A DNA stretch of 30,989 bases from Haplosporangium gracile. Its lineage: Eukaryota > Mortierellomycota > Mortierellomycetes > Mortierellales > Mortierellaceae. The position numbers and the translations under genes are program-made. The notes beneath the pieces were generated by a model. The model was not told the origin of the DNA, searched no databases, and was given only the letters and a program-made list of their open reading frames with translations. Shown piece after piece: positions 1 to 9,511 of this stretch. Each line of letters opens with the position of its first letter. Within the stretch, counting starts at the first letter, position 1. The stretch lies in contig JAAAUF010000307.1 of assembly GCA_015499985.1 (NCBI GenBank), forward strand, positions 1 to 30,989. The letters are read 5' to 3'.

Positions 1-361
1 TGCCTTGACTGACGCGTTCGTTGAGTGTCTCGACGGCAACCTTAGCGGTCTTGAGGGCCTTGACCCGTTTCTCCTCTCGCGCGCGATGAGTCTCCTTCTT
101 CTCGAGAGCAGGGACGCCGTCGACGTAGTACACCATGCGCAAGGGGTCTCCGAATTTCTTGAGGTACGCAAGAAGCATAGTGTGTGCTTTTGTCTTGTCG
201 CCTGCATGTTTGGTGTAGATCCATCGAATTTTCTTGAAAAAGGAGAGAACATCAATGCGCATCTTGGCACCGTCAGGCAGGGGGTAGTGCTTGGGGTGAC
301 GCGGGGTGGGATTGTAACTCTTCTTCTTTCTCAGCCACCAGTAAAATCCGTTTAAGCCCAT
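1..361 (-). CDS. XPG/FEN1-like PIN-domain protein, N-terminal part (cut by window edge)
   Basis: The reading frame starts at an ATG at 361-359 and stays open to the left edge, giving about 120 residues. It begins MGLNGFYWWLRKKK, like the MGI-G-L start of FEN1/XPG nucleases. It then has RIDVLSFFKKI, where the Asp sits like the first metal-binding Asp of the XPG N region (AIDAS in FEN1). VYYVDGVPALEKKETHRARE corresponds to the FDG-P-xxK-xx-xxRxxRR segment, including the second acidic residue. The end is a basic helix (EEKRVKALKTAK). Members of this superfamily are structure-specific nucleases or inactive PIN-fold proteins; the catalytic XPG-I half lies outside the window, so activity cannot be judged. 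No intron is needed in the visible part. The next gene starts about 1 kb away in the opposite direction. I am fairly sure of the fold and not of the subfamily. Confidence 0.6.
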   Translation of the reverse strand, partial: MGLNGFYWWLRKKKSYNPTPRHPKHYPLPDGAKMRIDVLSFFKKIRWIYTKHAGDKTKAHTMLLAYLKKFGDPLRMVYYVDGVPALEKKETHRAREEKRVKALKTAKVAVETLNERVSQG

Positions 362-1281
362 AGTGCGGAAGGTAGTGTGTGTGTGTGATAGCAAGATATC
401 ATTGAATGAGAGGATGGGAGGAGAGGAGTGGAGATGGCACAAGAAAAAGGATGGCACAGAAGCTTAAACAAAAAAAGGAACAATAAATGGGCGTGAGAAA
501 TGCTACGTTTGGCGCGTCCTAAGCCACCACTTAGGTACTCTTGCTAGAGATCGACCACACATAGTAAGAATGTGAATTCGAAGACTTTACACGATAATAT
601 CATCCCCTTCACTGCTCTCCTGGTATTTATTCTCCAGTTACATAGAAGAAAAGGCTTATTTCCCCTTCCAGCTCCAGCCAATAGATGAATTCTCGCGCCC
701 ATTGTCCTATTACCGAATACTTCGATGACGTAGTTTATGGGCCCATTGTCCTGGAACCCTTTTTAGAATTAGAATGGATGTTCTGTTGCACAAAAGCATC
801 ATCGCTTTCTTTCCAAGGTCGAAAGGCGCCTTCAGTGATATCATTTTCATTCTGGGGGTGTCCTCTACTCTCTGAACTATTACAATGGTCATCATCATCG
901 CCACTAATATATCTTATATAATTTTTGGCTCGTCGTATCCTTCCATCGTCTTCTTTTTTTGTGTTAAATGATGGTTGTGGAGAGAAGAGCAAGCGTGAGA
1001 GCAGGGTCCATGAGCACAACAGACTATCATAATGACGACACGTGTTACATCTGTTTGACAATCACCTCTCTTCACCACTTCCTCTAACGTACAGTCAGTG
1101 CAATCGTGGTGGCAAACATAGGGGACATGGTGCTATATGCAGCGAACCTTGCGTTATCGCATTACCGAGAAAAGATGTCATTTCCTCCTTTCCTCCAGAC
1201 AAGACGCGTACTTGCAAAATATCAGAGTAGGCGGAAGAGTGAAATCATCAAGCTCACCTCAGGAACCAACAAAAAAACTTG
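362..1281. other. Divergent intergenic region, no gene seen
   Basis: This lies between the PIN-like gene (-) and the His-rich gene (+) and should hold both promoters. Open frames here (for example 685-921 + and 735-1061 -) show no family resemblance, lack good ATG starts or overlap each other, so I do not call them. Visible details are a perfect 6-bp inverted repeat, CCTAAG and CTTAGG, around a 6-nt spacer at 518-535, and one AGGGG (STRE-like) motif at 1120-1124. Confidence 0.6.
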
Positions 1282-1290
1282 TATATAAAA
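1282..1290 (+). promoter_or_regulatory. TATA box of the His-rich gene
   Basis: TATATAAAA stands about 70 bp before the ATG at 1359. It is followed by a C/T-rich stretch and an A/C-rich leader (CAACAAGAAACAACAC), the usual layout of a strongly expressed, inducible fungal gene. The sequence match is direct; its use is inferred. Confidence 0.6.
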
Positions 1291-1358
1291 GGCTCTGTCC
1301 TCCCTACTTTCTCCTCATCACACCAACATACTCTCAACAAGAAACAACACTTTTCAAC

Positions 1359-2207
1359 ATGACCCACCACACCAACACCCCTACCCACAACAACAACGTC
1401 TCTGCCGACAAGCCCTCGACCGTCGAGACCATCAAGGAGAAGGCTGCCGCCGTCGTCGGCAAGCTCACCGGCGGTCACCATGGTCATCACGCCGACAAGG
1501 ACCATCACCATGGCGATAGCACCGCCCACACCACCGGTACTCACACCACCGGCACTCACAACACTGGCGCCACTGGTGCACACACCGGCTCCGTTGGCAC
1601 CCACACCGGCGCTGCCCATGCTGGTGCCATCCCCGGCGCTGCCCCTACTGCCACCCACTCGACCGGAGCTGGCATCACCACTGGTGGCAACATTGCCCCT
1701 CCCGCCGCTACCCAAGGCGTTGCTAGTACTTACGGTGCCCAAGGTGCTACAGGTACTCACGGTACCCAAGGCGTTGCTGGTACTCACGGCACCCACGACA
1801 TTGCTGGTACTCACGGTACGCACGGCACTCAGGGTACTCACATCCCCCACGGCACCGGTATCGCTGGCGCCGCTGCTACTCAGCCTCTGAACCATCAGCA
1901 CAACCAGCACCAGGGCGCTATGGCCAACACCAATGCTGTCACTGCCGACACCAGGCGTGATATCGCCAAGGTGGCCGATACAGCCTACCGCCACCCCGAG
2001 AAGGTCGATCAGGCCGTCCACGATGCGTCCGTTAATTTGGTCGGACACCAGCCCAACAGCCAGATTGCCAATGCTGCTACCGCTGATGCCATTGCCAACA
2101 ACCCCAACAAGGCCGACGCCTTTGCCAAGGATGTTACCTCTCGTTTGGTCGGACAGCCCGGTGATCCCAACAACTTGGACGCTGGCCACACCAAGCCTAC
2201 CATGTAA
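1359..2207 (+). CDS. His/Gly/Thr-rich low-complexity protein with duplicated C-terminal module (LEA/dehydrin-like?)
   Basis: This is an intronless 282-residue protein. The start at 1359 is chosen because it follows a TATA box and A-rich leader; the frame is open further upstream, but that part is promoter-like. Residues about 14-38 form a charged amphipathic helix (TVETIKEKAAAVVGKL). A His cluster follows (HHGHHADKDHHH, about 40-51), then a long array of GTHGT/GTQGV-type units up to about residue 185. The last 80 residues hold two copies of a roughly 31-residue helical module (about 202-232 and 236-267). Both share the pattern IA-x-x-A-x-x-A-x-x-x-P-x-K-x-D, then LVG. Composition resembles stress-induced hydrophilic (LEA/dehydrin-like) proteins, and the His clusters could bind metal; neither is proven. 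No signal peptide or membrane segment is seen. Third codon positions are strongly C-biased, suggesting high expression. I recognise no named family. Confidence 0.75.
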   Translation: MTHHTNTPTHNNNVSADKPSTVETIKEKAAAVVGKLTGGHHGHHADKDHHHGDSTAHTTGTHTTGTHNTGATGAHTGSVGTHTGAAHAGAIPGAAPTATHSTGAGITTGGNIAPPAATQGVASTYGAQGATGTHGTQGVAGTHGTHDIAGTHGTHGTQGTHIPHGTGIAGAAATQPLNHQHNQHQGAMANTNAVTADTRRDIAKVADTAYRHPEKVDQAVHDASVNLVGHQPNSQIANAATADAIANNPNKADAFAKDVTSRLVGQPGDPNNLDAGHTKPTM

Positions 2208-2414
2208 ATAATCCCCTTCCATACCCAAAACACCCTCCATCTAGTAGCACCACCATCTAGTTTGGGACTTGTACCATAAGTTTAGTGAATAATACATCTT
2301 TCATCTAAAAAAACAACCTTTACTCCTGTGACCAGTGTTAATTTATCAATTCTTGTGATGACAAAAAAAGGTATGGGAATAAGAAAAAAAAAAGGGAGAT
2401 GATATGGGTATGGT

Positions 2415-4219
2415 TCAATCCAGGTGGATGGGGCCACCTGTAGGCATGACTTGAACTTGACTATTCCTATGCAGCTGTTCCAGGGGTCTATCGCGCAAAG
2501 GAAACAGGTCGTTCTCACCGCTACTGCCACCACGACTATTCTCGAGAGCAAGTTGCACCTCCTGAATGACATTCGTGAACGCCGAGACGGTCTCGCCACC
2601 ATAAAAGAACCCATAGCTGAAGCAGCCCACCCAACCAATTGTCAGAAGACTCAAACCCGAGGTGACCAGCAACGGTGTCCAGCGTGAGCTGAAATCAATC
2701 CAAAGCGATCCGATCATCAGACTCACTGTTGCGAGTAGAAGTAGAGGTGTGGCGATATACATCATTCGAAAGGATTTGGATTGCGCTCGGGTGAGGTGTT
2801 GTTGCATAGTCGACATAACTTGCTCCAGTTGGTCTGTTGTAGAGCTATCCTTAGAGTCTGGAGAGGAAGAGGACACTACCAGGCCCAGGCCGGATGGAAT
2901 GATCCTTGAAATTGTCGCGTCGACCTTCTTGACAGAGAACACAGAATTAATCCCATAATGATCACTGACATTAATCCATGGCGCGTTGAAATCACTTCCA
3001 ACTCCTGGAACCTTCTCTTGCAGGACAACCTCAGATTCCAAACACTTCAACTCAGAACTGGCGTTAAAGAAGATATAATCCAGTCGTTCACCAATAGGGT
3101 TTCTCGAGATCTCGTTGACCCATTTCGAATCACAGGTCCAGGTGTTCAAGGGCGTATCGCAGGTAATGCCTAGGAGAGTGACGCCTTGTTCGGGAGTCAG
3201 GTTTTTAGGAATGCTCTGAGGTAAAGGATGGAGACTGCCCCAGCTGTCGATGACTCCTCCGTATCGGGTCAGGAGCGCGACCGCGAGGCTTCGAGGAGGG
3301 CTGTTGAAGTCTCCGAGCTAAGTATTTATGGGGGTTTTTTTAGTGGCAAAAATAAAATGGGAATTAGAAAAGTAAGAGATTTGCCGACATGTTGCTTGGA
3401 CCCTCACGGGACTTCCGTACAAGCTCATTTCGCATTTTTGAAACGAAAAAACAACAACAAAGGACAACAAAACACTTACAGCAATGACTTGGCGCCCAAG
3501 ACCAGCCGACTGTTGAAAGAGCTTCGACATCTCCCACGACTGCGAGACCCTCGTTCCCAGGTACCGGTCGTCCGTCCCCACAGGGTCATACGTAGCATGA
3601 TACTACCTCCGGATATAAAAAGGAAAAGAGGTCAGGTTGGGCGTAAAATGAAGTACATTTTCAGCAACAAAAAAAAAGCCTGAAAGAAAAATACGCTTAC
3701 GTGGGTATTAAAGACCTCAATCTCACCAACAAGTGGGTGGGCCACAACAACGGAGCCACAGGACTTGCCATCATACCAGTCGCCCTGCCAGACCGGCCAA
3801 GGGTCGCCGTTGAGGGCAAATCGAGTCAACGAGGAGCTGACCAACGGGTACTTTGAGAACGTTGCCAGTCCTGACCCAAAGAGTCCGCTGGTCCAATGTT
3901 TTGAATAGGGGAGGACGTCTCTGATAATCTCTCGGACGACAATAAAATCCTGAGGCGACCATACCTCCTGCAGCCCGACAATGTCGTATCCAGGGTTTGC
4001 TTCCAGTATGTGTTGCCCGATGGCTCGCATCCGGTGCTGGCGGTGGTTTGGCAATAATAGGCCCCTACATAACAGAGACAAAAAAACAACGAAAGAAAGG
4101 TAAGAGGAGAGAAATGAATAGAAAAATAAGGCAGTGTGGTATGTGTTGTGTCCATGGGGTGGGCTTATTTACCAGCAGTTCAACGTCAAAACCGACAGGC
4201 GGATATCAGAAGATGACAT
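2415..4219 (-). CDS. ISC1: Neutral sphingomyelinase / inositol phosphosphingolipid phospholipase C (ISC1-like)
   Basis: Four exons on the minus strand: 4219-4173, 4064-3701, 3602-3480 and 3317-2415. All junctions are GT-AG and keep frame, giving 478 residues, about the length of yeast Isc1. The family is a Mg-dependent phosphodiesterase of the DNase I/EEP fold that releases ceramide from sphingolipids. Motifs in order: LSVLTLNCWG (Asn14), IVGLQEVW (metal-binding Glu49), EVFNTH (His137), VIALGDFNSPP (Asp181, Asn183), GITCDTPLNTWT, and the catalytic VSDHYGI (His298). Two hydrophobic segments follow at about 363-385 and 392-417, the C-terminal membrane anchor typical of ISC1/nSMase, with a short polar tail after them. 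The first exon codes only 15 residues; TGC TG joins G GGC to restore CWGL. It converges with the His-rich gene, with stop codons 207 bp apart. The next gene upstream lies on the same strand. Confidence 0.93.
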
Positions 4220-4290
4220 GGAAGGGTAATGTAGTGTGGGAAGAACGTAAGAAAGAAGTAAAGAGCTCTAAGGTCTTGTTTTTGTGCCCT

Positions 4291-4296
4291 TTTATT
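4291..4296 (-). terminator. Candidate poly(A) signal of the FRAY kinase gene
   Basis: TTTATT on the plus strand reads AATAAA on the minus strand, about 200 bp after the kinase stop codon and before the sphingomyelinase start. It is the only AATAAA in this short gap. The match is exact; its use is inferred. Confidence 0.4.
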
Positions 4297-4498
4297 TGCG
4301 TGATTATGATTTGTTTGCGATTGTGTGCTGTCTGTTGTTTTTTTTTTTAGTTCACTGTTATCTGTAAATATTCGCAATCGAGATTGCCGTATCGCAAGGT
4401 CGCATCCGTCCCAATGAAAAACATAGCGCGTCAACTACTTTTGGTAGTAGATGTAAATGTATTCTTTCTCGGACATCGCCTGCTGATGCTACCTAGAT

Positions 4499-7400
4499 TC
4501 AAAGTCCTCCACGGCGAAGACGGTCCAGCTCCCGTTTCAAGGCTTCGTTCTCCCTTTTTAGACTCTCATTTTCCCGGATGGTCGACTGCAGCTGCCTTTC
4601 CATCGTAACCTGACCCTGTCCATTAGCACTCGAAGGTGGAACCGACGTTGACTGAACCTCAATGTGACTGAGTTGGCTCTTGCTCGCCGAAGGAATCGAG
4701 CCGCCTGCTTTCAACCCGAGTCCTGCAAACAGCTCTGTAAGAATCACTCGCTGTTGCTCATTCTGGCGATACAACGTCTCCAAGTGGGCATAGACCGCAG
4801 GTGTGCCTTGGCCCTCCATGATGTCCACCTGTCCTCTCAACAACGAGGCAGAAGGTGATGTGTTGGGAGTCGAATGCGCAGACCCTCCTACATCTGCTGA
4901 GTTTGAAGAATAATTGCAAAATGGAGACAGGTAAATAAATATTCTGTACACGTTGCGAGGTAGTGATGCAGAGCGCGTTTGCATTAACCTTAACATATTG
5001 CGCTTATTACCCGTAACAATGTCTCCTGGGCGACCTTCTACATTCGACACCTGGAATCGACTCCGTTTGCTCTGGGAAGCGTTAGGCGTGCCGGCAGCCG
5101 AGGCAGCTGCATTGATGAGTCCTGCTTCCTGTGAAGACTGAGAAGGTTCGACGCTGAAGCGTGAGACTCTGGTTGCTGAGCTTTCCCGAGAGAGTCCAAG
5201 ATCTCCTGCCACACGAGACTGGGATGGTTCCCTTGAAAGGATCTGAGTGGCTGAAAGTACAGGTGAGTTCAGTCCTGTGCCATTCGTAGGTGTCAGAGCG
5301 CCAGCATGGCTGTGATGGACCTCAAACCTGGACTTTCGTTCTACTCATGTCAAAAACAAATCGTCAGTAAGGGGGTATAAGTGGGACGGAGAACGAAAGG
5401 GCGGTAATAAATTCATATTAAAAAAACTAACCAGATGGACCGAGCTCAAGAGGGGTACCGATATGAACGCCATCTGTGACACCCTCTACCGGCGAACATG
5501 ACAAGCTGCGCGAAGGAGACACAAGAGATTCGCCTCCTGCTGTTTTCATGTTCATTGGTGTTGGCGAAGAGATGGTGAGGGTCGTATCCTTGACACTGAA
5601 TCGTCCTTTTCTCACCTCTGGAGTACTGATGGATTCTACGCCATTCGACGAAACTCCAAGTCCGTGCAAATTCTGACTAGCTAATACAGGGACGGGAGAC
5701 ACGACGCTATGTGAGAGAGATGGAGAAGCCATTCCGCTAGGCGATAGATTTGATTCTGCTCCGTGGTTGGATGGGGGTGGCGACGAGACAGCAGAGCTAG
5801 AGTCTTCCACGACAAAGCGCGACTTCTTGATCGGCTTGTCTCCCGAATGACTTGATGCAGGTGTTCCGATTTGTTGCTGTGAATCGTCTTCGGGCATGTT
5901 GTCCTGCGATCGTGATTCTGAAATGAGAGTTCCCGAAACGGCCGACTCTGTTGTTGCGGTCGAAACTGGGCGATCTGGACGTTCAAAAGTGACGGTACGT
6001 GGGCGACGAACAGGCTCATCTGGGGTATCTTCGGCACCAAAATCCCAGGAAACACCCTTTTCTGGAATGTTAGCCTTTGGTGGCGCCTCTGTAAAAAGGG
6101 TAGACGAACAAAGAATGCATGTGTTAGTTGTAGCCTTTTCTGATGGTTATTAGGTGCAATAAATGAGTAGAACAATATCGTGGCGTACTCTTGGGAGGTC
6201 TTTGCTCAAGAGGCGGGAGGTTGTGCAGCAATCCAGTGACAAGGTGCGACTTTTTCTTGGCCTGTTTGAAGAACGAATGGTTCAATAGCTTATCCGCCGA
6301 TGGTCTAAATAATGTACAAGGATATTTTTTTTAAGAAGCCAGAGCGCATTCCGGGGCGTAAGAGAATTTTGAAGTTTTATCAAGGACGGTTTGGTTACCT
6401 TCTACTGGCGTCCTTCTGCAAGCAGCAGTCAATCATTTCCTTGAGCAGCTTTGAGTAGCGATGCTTGGTCGACTCTCTGTCCAGTGTGGGTGGGTCATTC
6501 GAAAGAGTCAACATCAATACCTATTTATACGTGTAGTAACGGGGGATAGAGAGTCGTTAGCATGCGATAGCGTCAATAAGTGTAAAGTTGAGTGTTATCG
6601 ACGTGACACTAGCACTTTGTATGTTACCTTGATGGGAGGATACTTGGCAAAGGGAGCGTGACCAGTTGCAAGTTCAATGGCAGTAATACCAAAACTCCAG
6701 ATATCTGCCTTGTAGTCGTAGCCAGCCTGTTCCATGACCTCTGGCGCCATCCAGCAAGGTGTGCCGACAAAAGTCTTTCTCTGACCACGTCGGTCGCCGT
6801 TCTCCATGAGCGAAGAGGAGACACCAAAGTCACCCAGAAGGACCGAGCCGTCGTCATCAACGAGCAAATTGCCTGCCTTGACGTCCCTGAAAAAAAGAGC
6901 GTACATAAAAAAAGAACTCTTTAGGTTAGATAGGATAGGCTCACTCCTTGACAATAAAAAAAGACGACTTCATTCATCCTGATCCACTTTTGACATTTTT
7001 TTCTTTCAACTTGCCTGTGGATGTGTCCGTTTTTGTGTAGATAGTCCAATCCCTGCAGAGCTTGCTTCAGAATGGTGGCGATCGAGATTTCGTCAAACCC
7101 CTCGGGATAGGCAGTCTTCATGATATCGAGGCAAGAACCTGGCATAATGAACAAACAAACACACGCCCAGACAGAGAAGAGGAGGATGAGGACGTGTGAG
7201 ATATCGCGTCAGCATTTACAGATTCATGCAGGAGAGCGCGTCTGATAAGAACAATGCTCTACCATGTGCCACGCTCGAGTCTCCTCCATACAAGAACAGC
7301 AAAGCACACAGACAAAAAAACAACAACACCATCATGCCTATTCGTCTTTTTGCAGCATGAACTCACCAGCAGAAAGATATGGAGTGACAATGTACAACTT

Positions 7401-7921
7401 GCTGTCAGTCACGAAGGCGCCATTGACACGCAAAACGTTAGGGTGTTTGCACAACGCCATGACCTGGGTTTCCCTCCGAAGCTCGTCAATCTGGTTACGT
7501 TCAAACATATCGAGGTCGATAACCTTGATAGCGACTCGCCTGTTCAGGGGTTTGTAGTAGGCATTGTACACGACCGCTGACGATCCATACCCTAGAGAAG
7601 TTGAATCAATAGAGAACCAGAAAAAAAAGGCAAAAGCGAAAAAAGGTCCAAGCGAAAAGAAAAGCACATACTCGTCAGCGCCAAGGAGTTGATATTGATA
7701 TGGCGAGTTTTGCTCGAGAGGACAAATAAACCAGACGAAGGAGACAAGAACATACCGATGGGAAGTCGAATGTCATAGTCTTCGGGATTGTTGGAGAAGA
7801 CATCGTCATGGAGGAGAGATTGAGGGGGTAGACTGGAGACGGGGGAGGTGGGCATGTAGCCGGATCCGCTATGGATGCTGCTTGGACGCTTTGTTGACCC
7901 GGTGGATGAGATGCGTTCCAT
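4499..7921 (-). CDS. STE20-family FRAY (SPAK/OSR1-like) Ser/Thr kinase with five RFxV motifs
   Basis: Nine exons on the minus strand: 7921-7756, 7591-7367, 7138-7015, 6886-6628, 6520-6399, 6304-6189, 6088-5432, 5340-5011 and 4896-4499. They give 798 residues. The kinase domain covers about 50-315: glycine loop [14 protein letters not shown] (Lys78), HRDVKAGN (Asp173), DFG (Asp191), and activation loop [14 protein letters not shown], where Thr210 matches the Thr that WNK kinases phosphorylate in SPAK/OSR1. The long tail is Ser/Pro-rich and carries RFVV (Arg428), RFSV (500), RFEV (561), RFSV (617) and RFQV (651). It ends in a Glu/Leu-rich coiled coil (about 760-798). I see no CCT/PF2 domain. 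Intron 3 (7014-6887) needs a GC donor (AG|GCAAGT); only this restores HRD. The last intron (5010-4897) is 114 bp without a stop, so its retention would add 38 residues. Animal relatives control ion transport and cell volume; the fungal role is unknown to me. Confidence 0.93.
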
Positions 7922-9511
7922 TGTTCGGAGGGTGAGGCCGTGCGAAGGTAGATAGGAGAGGGAGCTGTAGAAGTTGTGGTAGTGTTTTTAGTTGTAGGAA
8001 AGTGTTTGTAGTTTTTATTTTGTTTTATTTGGTCGTGGAATGAAAGATGAACAAGGAATGCAAGCGAGAATAAGTTGTTGCGTGGAAGCAGGTATGTGTA
8101 AGTGTGTATGTAATTGTGTAAGTATGTACGTGCAGTGGGTGAGGGTGGGATGGAACGGTGGTGGGCAGGCGGAGTTGAAGTGAGGAAGGGAAGGGAAGGG
8201 AAGGGGAAGGAAGTGGCCGAGGGAGGGAGACAAGGAACGAACGAACCAAGAAAGGAAGGAGGAAGGAAGGAAGGGCGAGGAAAAGGAAGAGGGACAAAGG
8301 GAAAAAAAAGGGACAGGGAAGAAAAAAAAGATTTTTAAATGTGAATAGCACCGGAGGAATCAAAATTCACGCACATCATGATATGATGCAGGCTGCTCTG
8401 GAGGAGTTAAGGCGTGTGTGTGCCTTGTCGAGTCTATCTGCAGACTGGTCGTTTTCATACTTCATTGTTGTACTTTCCCTTTTCTGTTCTTCACACCTTT
8501 TACTTGCTCGTTGTAACACCCCCCATCGATATCGACCCTGACATTCCTCTGACCACACAGAGTGTACCTGAGCATTTTTATTTGGTAGGGTGATATGTCT
8601 CACCAAGGACACGGCATGTGTGTTCCGTTGAGCACAGCTGGAAAAAGGGCTACAAGTAGATGTTCATTTATATGTTCTCGATTGGGTGCAGCCGTTCTCT
8701 TGCTTTGCTTTCACACCATGTTCACCACCCAGAGAGATACCGTCATCCGAGACAGCATCATCAGACATTTTTCATAAACGTATGCGAACACTAAGCAACG
8801 GACGACCACATGGCCGCACTCCTCTTCCCTGTGGCACTTTGCGTCCTGTTTTTCCCCTTGCTGTTCCTTTCTTCTTTCATCTAGTTTTGTTCACGTTACC
8901 TGTAACAAATATCTTTGTTCTCGTTGTGCTTTGTTAGTTCTTATAGAAGTCGGACATATCTCAAAAATGCCGCAAGAAATACGCAAAGAAAGTAAAAAGG
9001 AAAAAAGAAAAAAAGAAGTGGCGCTGAGTGGCAATTCACCTTGAAAGAGAGTCCATAGTCCAGGCTCAGGCTCAGTGGGTTTGGTGGCGTCCATCCTGAA
9101 GGGCAGTGGGAGACACGTCACTTGGACACAGAACGCGCGAAAGTAAAAAGCCAAAATTTTTTCTTTACATTTCAGGCAGCCCCCCTTTTCCCATTTTTCC
9201 TTCTTTCTTTCTTTTTTCTTCTATCACCTCTCCGTCCACCCTCCTGCCCCGCCACTCCGTCTGCGGCCACTCCCTTCATCACCTTACCCGCCGCTACCTT
9301 TTCTCTTCTCCCACTTCCAGACACAAGTAAGCCTTTACATACTCTCTTTTCATTAATCACTTGAATCCAACAAACCTCTACACTCCCAAGAAAAGACAAA
9401 TAAAAAACAAAACACATTCGGACATTACAAACACTCTCATCGATAGGAATCACAGAAAAAACCAGCTCATACTCACCTTCACCCGCTCATATCGACCATA
9501 GGATCACACAA
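7922..9511. other. Divergent intergenic region between FRAY kinase and importin alpha
   Basis: No gene is supportable here. About 8150-8335 is a purine-only style tract on the plus strand (GGAAG/GGGAA repeats), that is, a pyrimidine-rich leader for the kinase gene. About 9175-9310 is pyrimidine-rich on the plus strand and leads into importin alpha. Frames open across these tracts are low-complexity and have no family resemblance. The stretch 8340-9000 shows nothing I recognise. Confidence 0.6.

Noticed and set aside
735..1061. Minus-strand frame of 108 codons in the first intergenic region
   Set aside because: It begins at TTG, has no family resemblance and overlaps another equally weak frame on the plus strand.
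1254..2240. Long antisense frame (about 328 codons) opposite the His-rich gene
   Set aside because: It is a by-product of the repetitive, C-biased coding strand. It covers the real gene's promoter, codes Gly/Val/Ser repeats, and has no sensible start.
8015..8363. Frames coding Pro/Leu/Phe/Ser or Lys/Gly/Arg runs on the two strands
   Set aside because: They are shadows of the purine tract upstream of the kinase.
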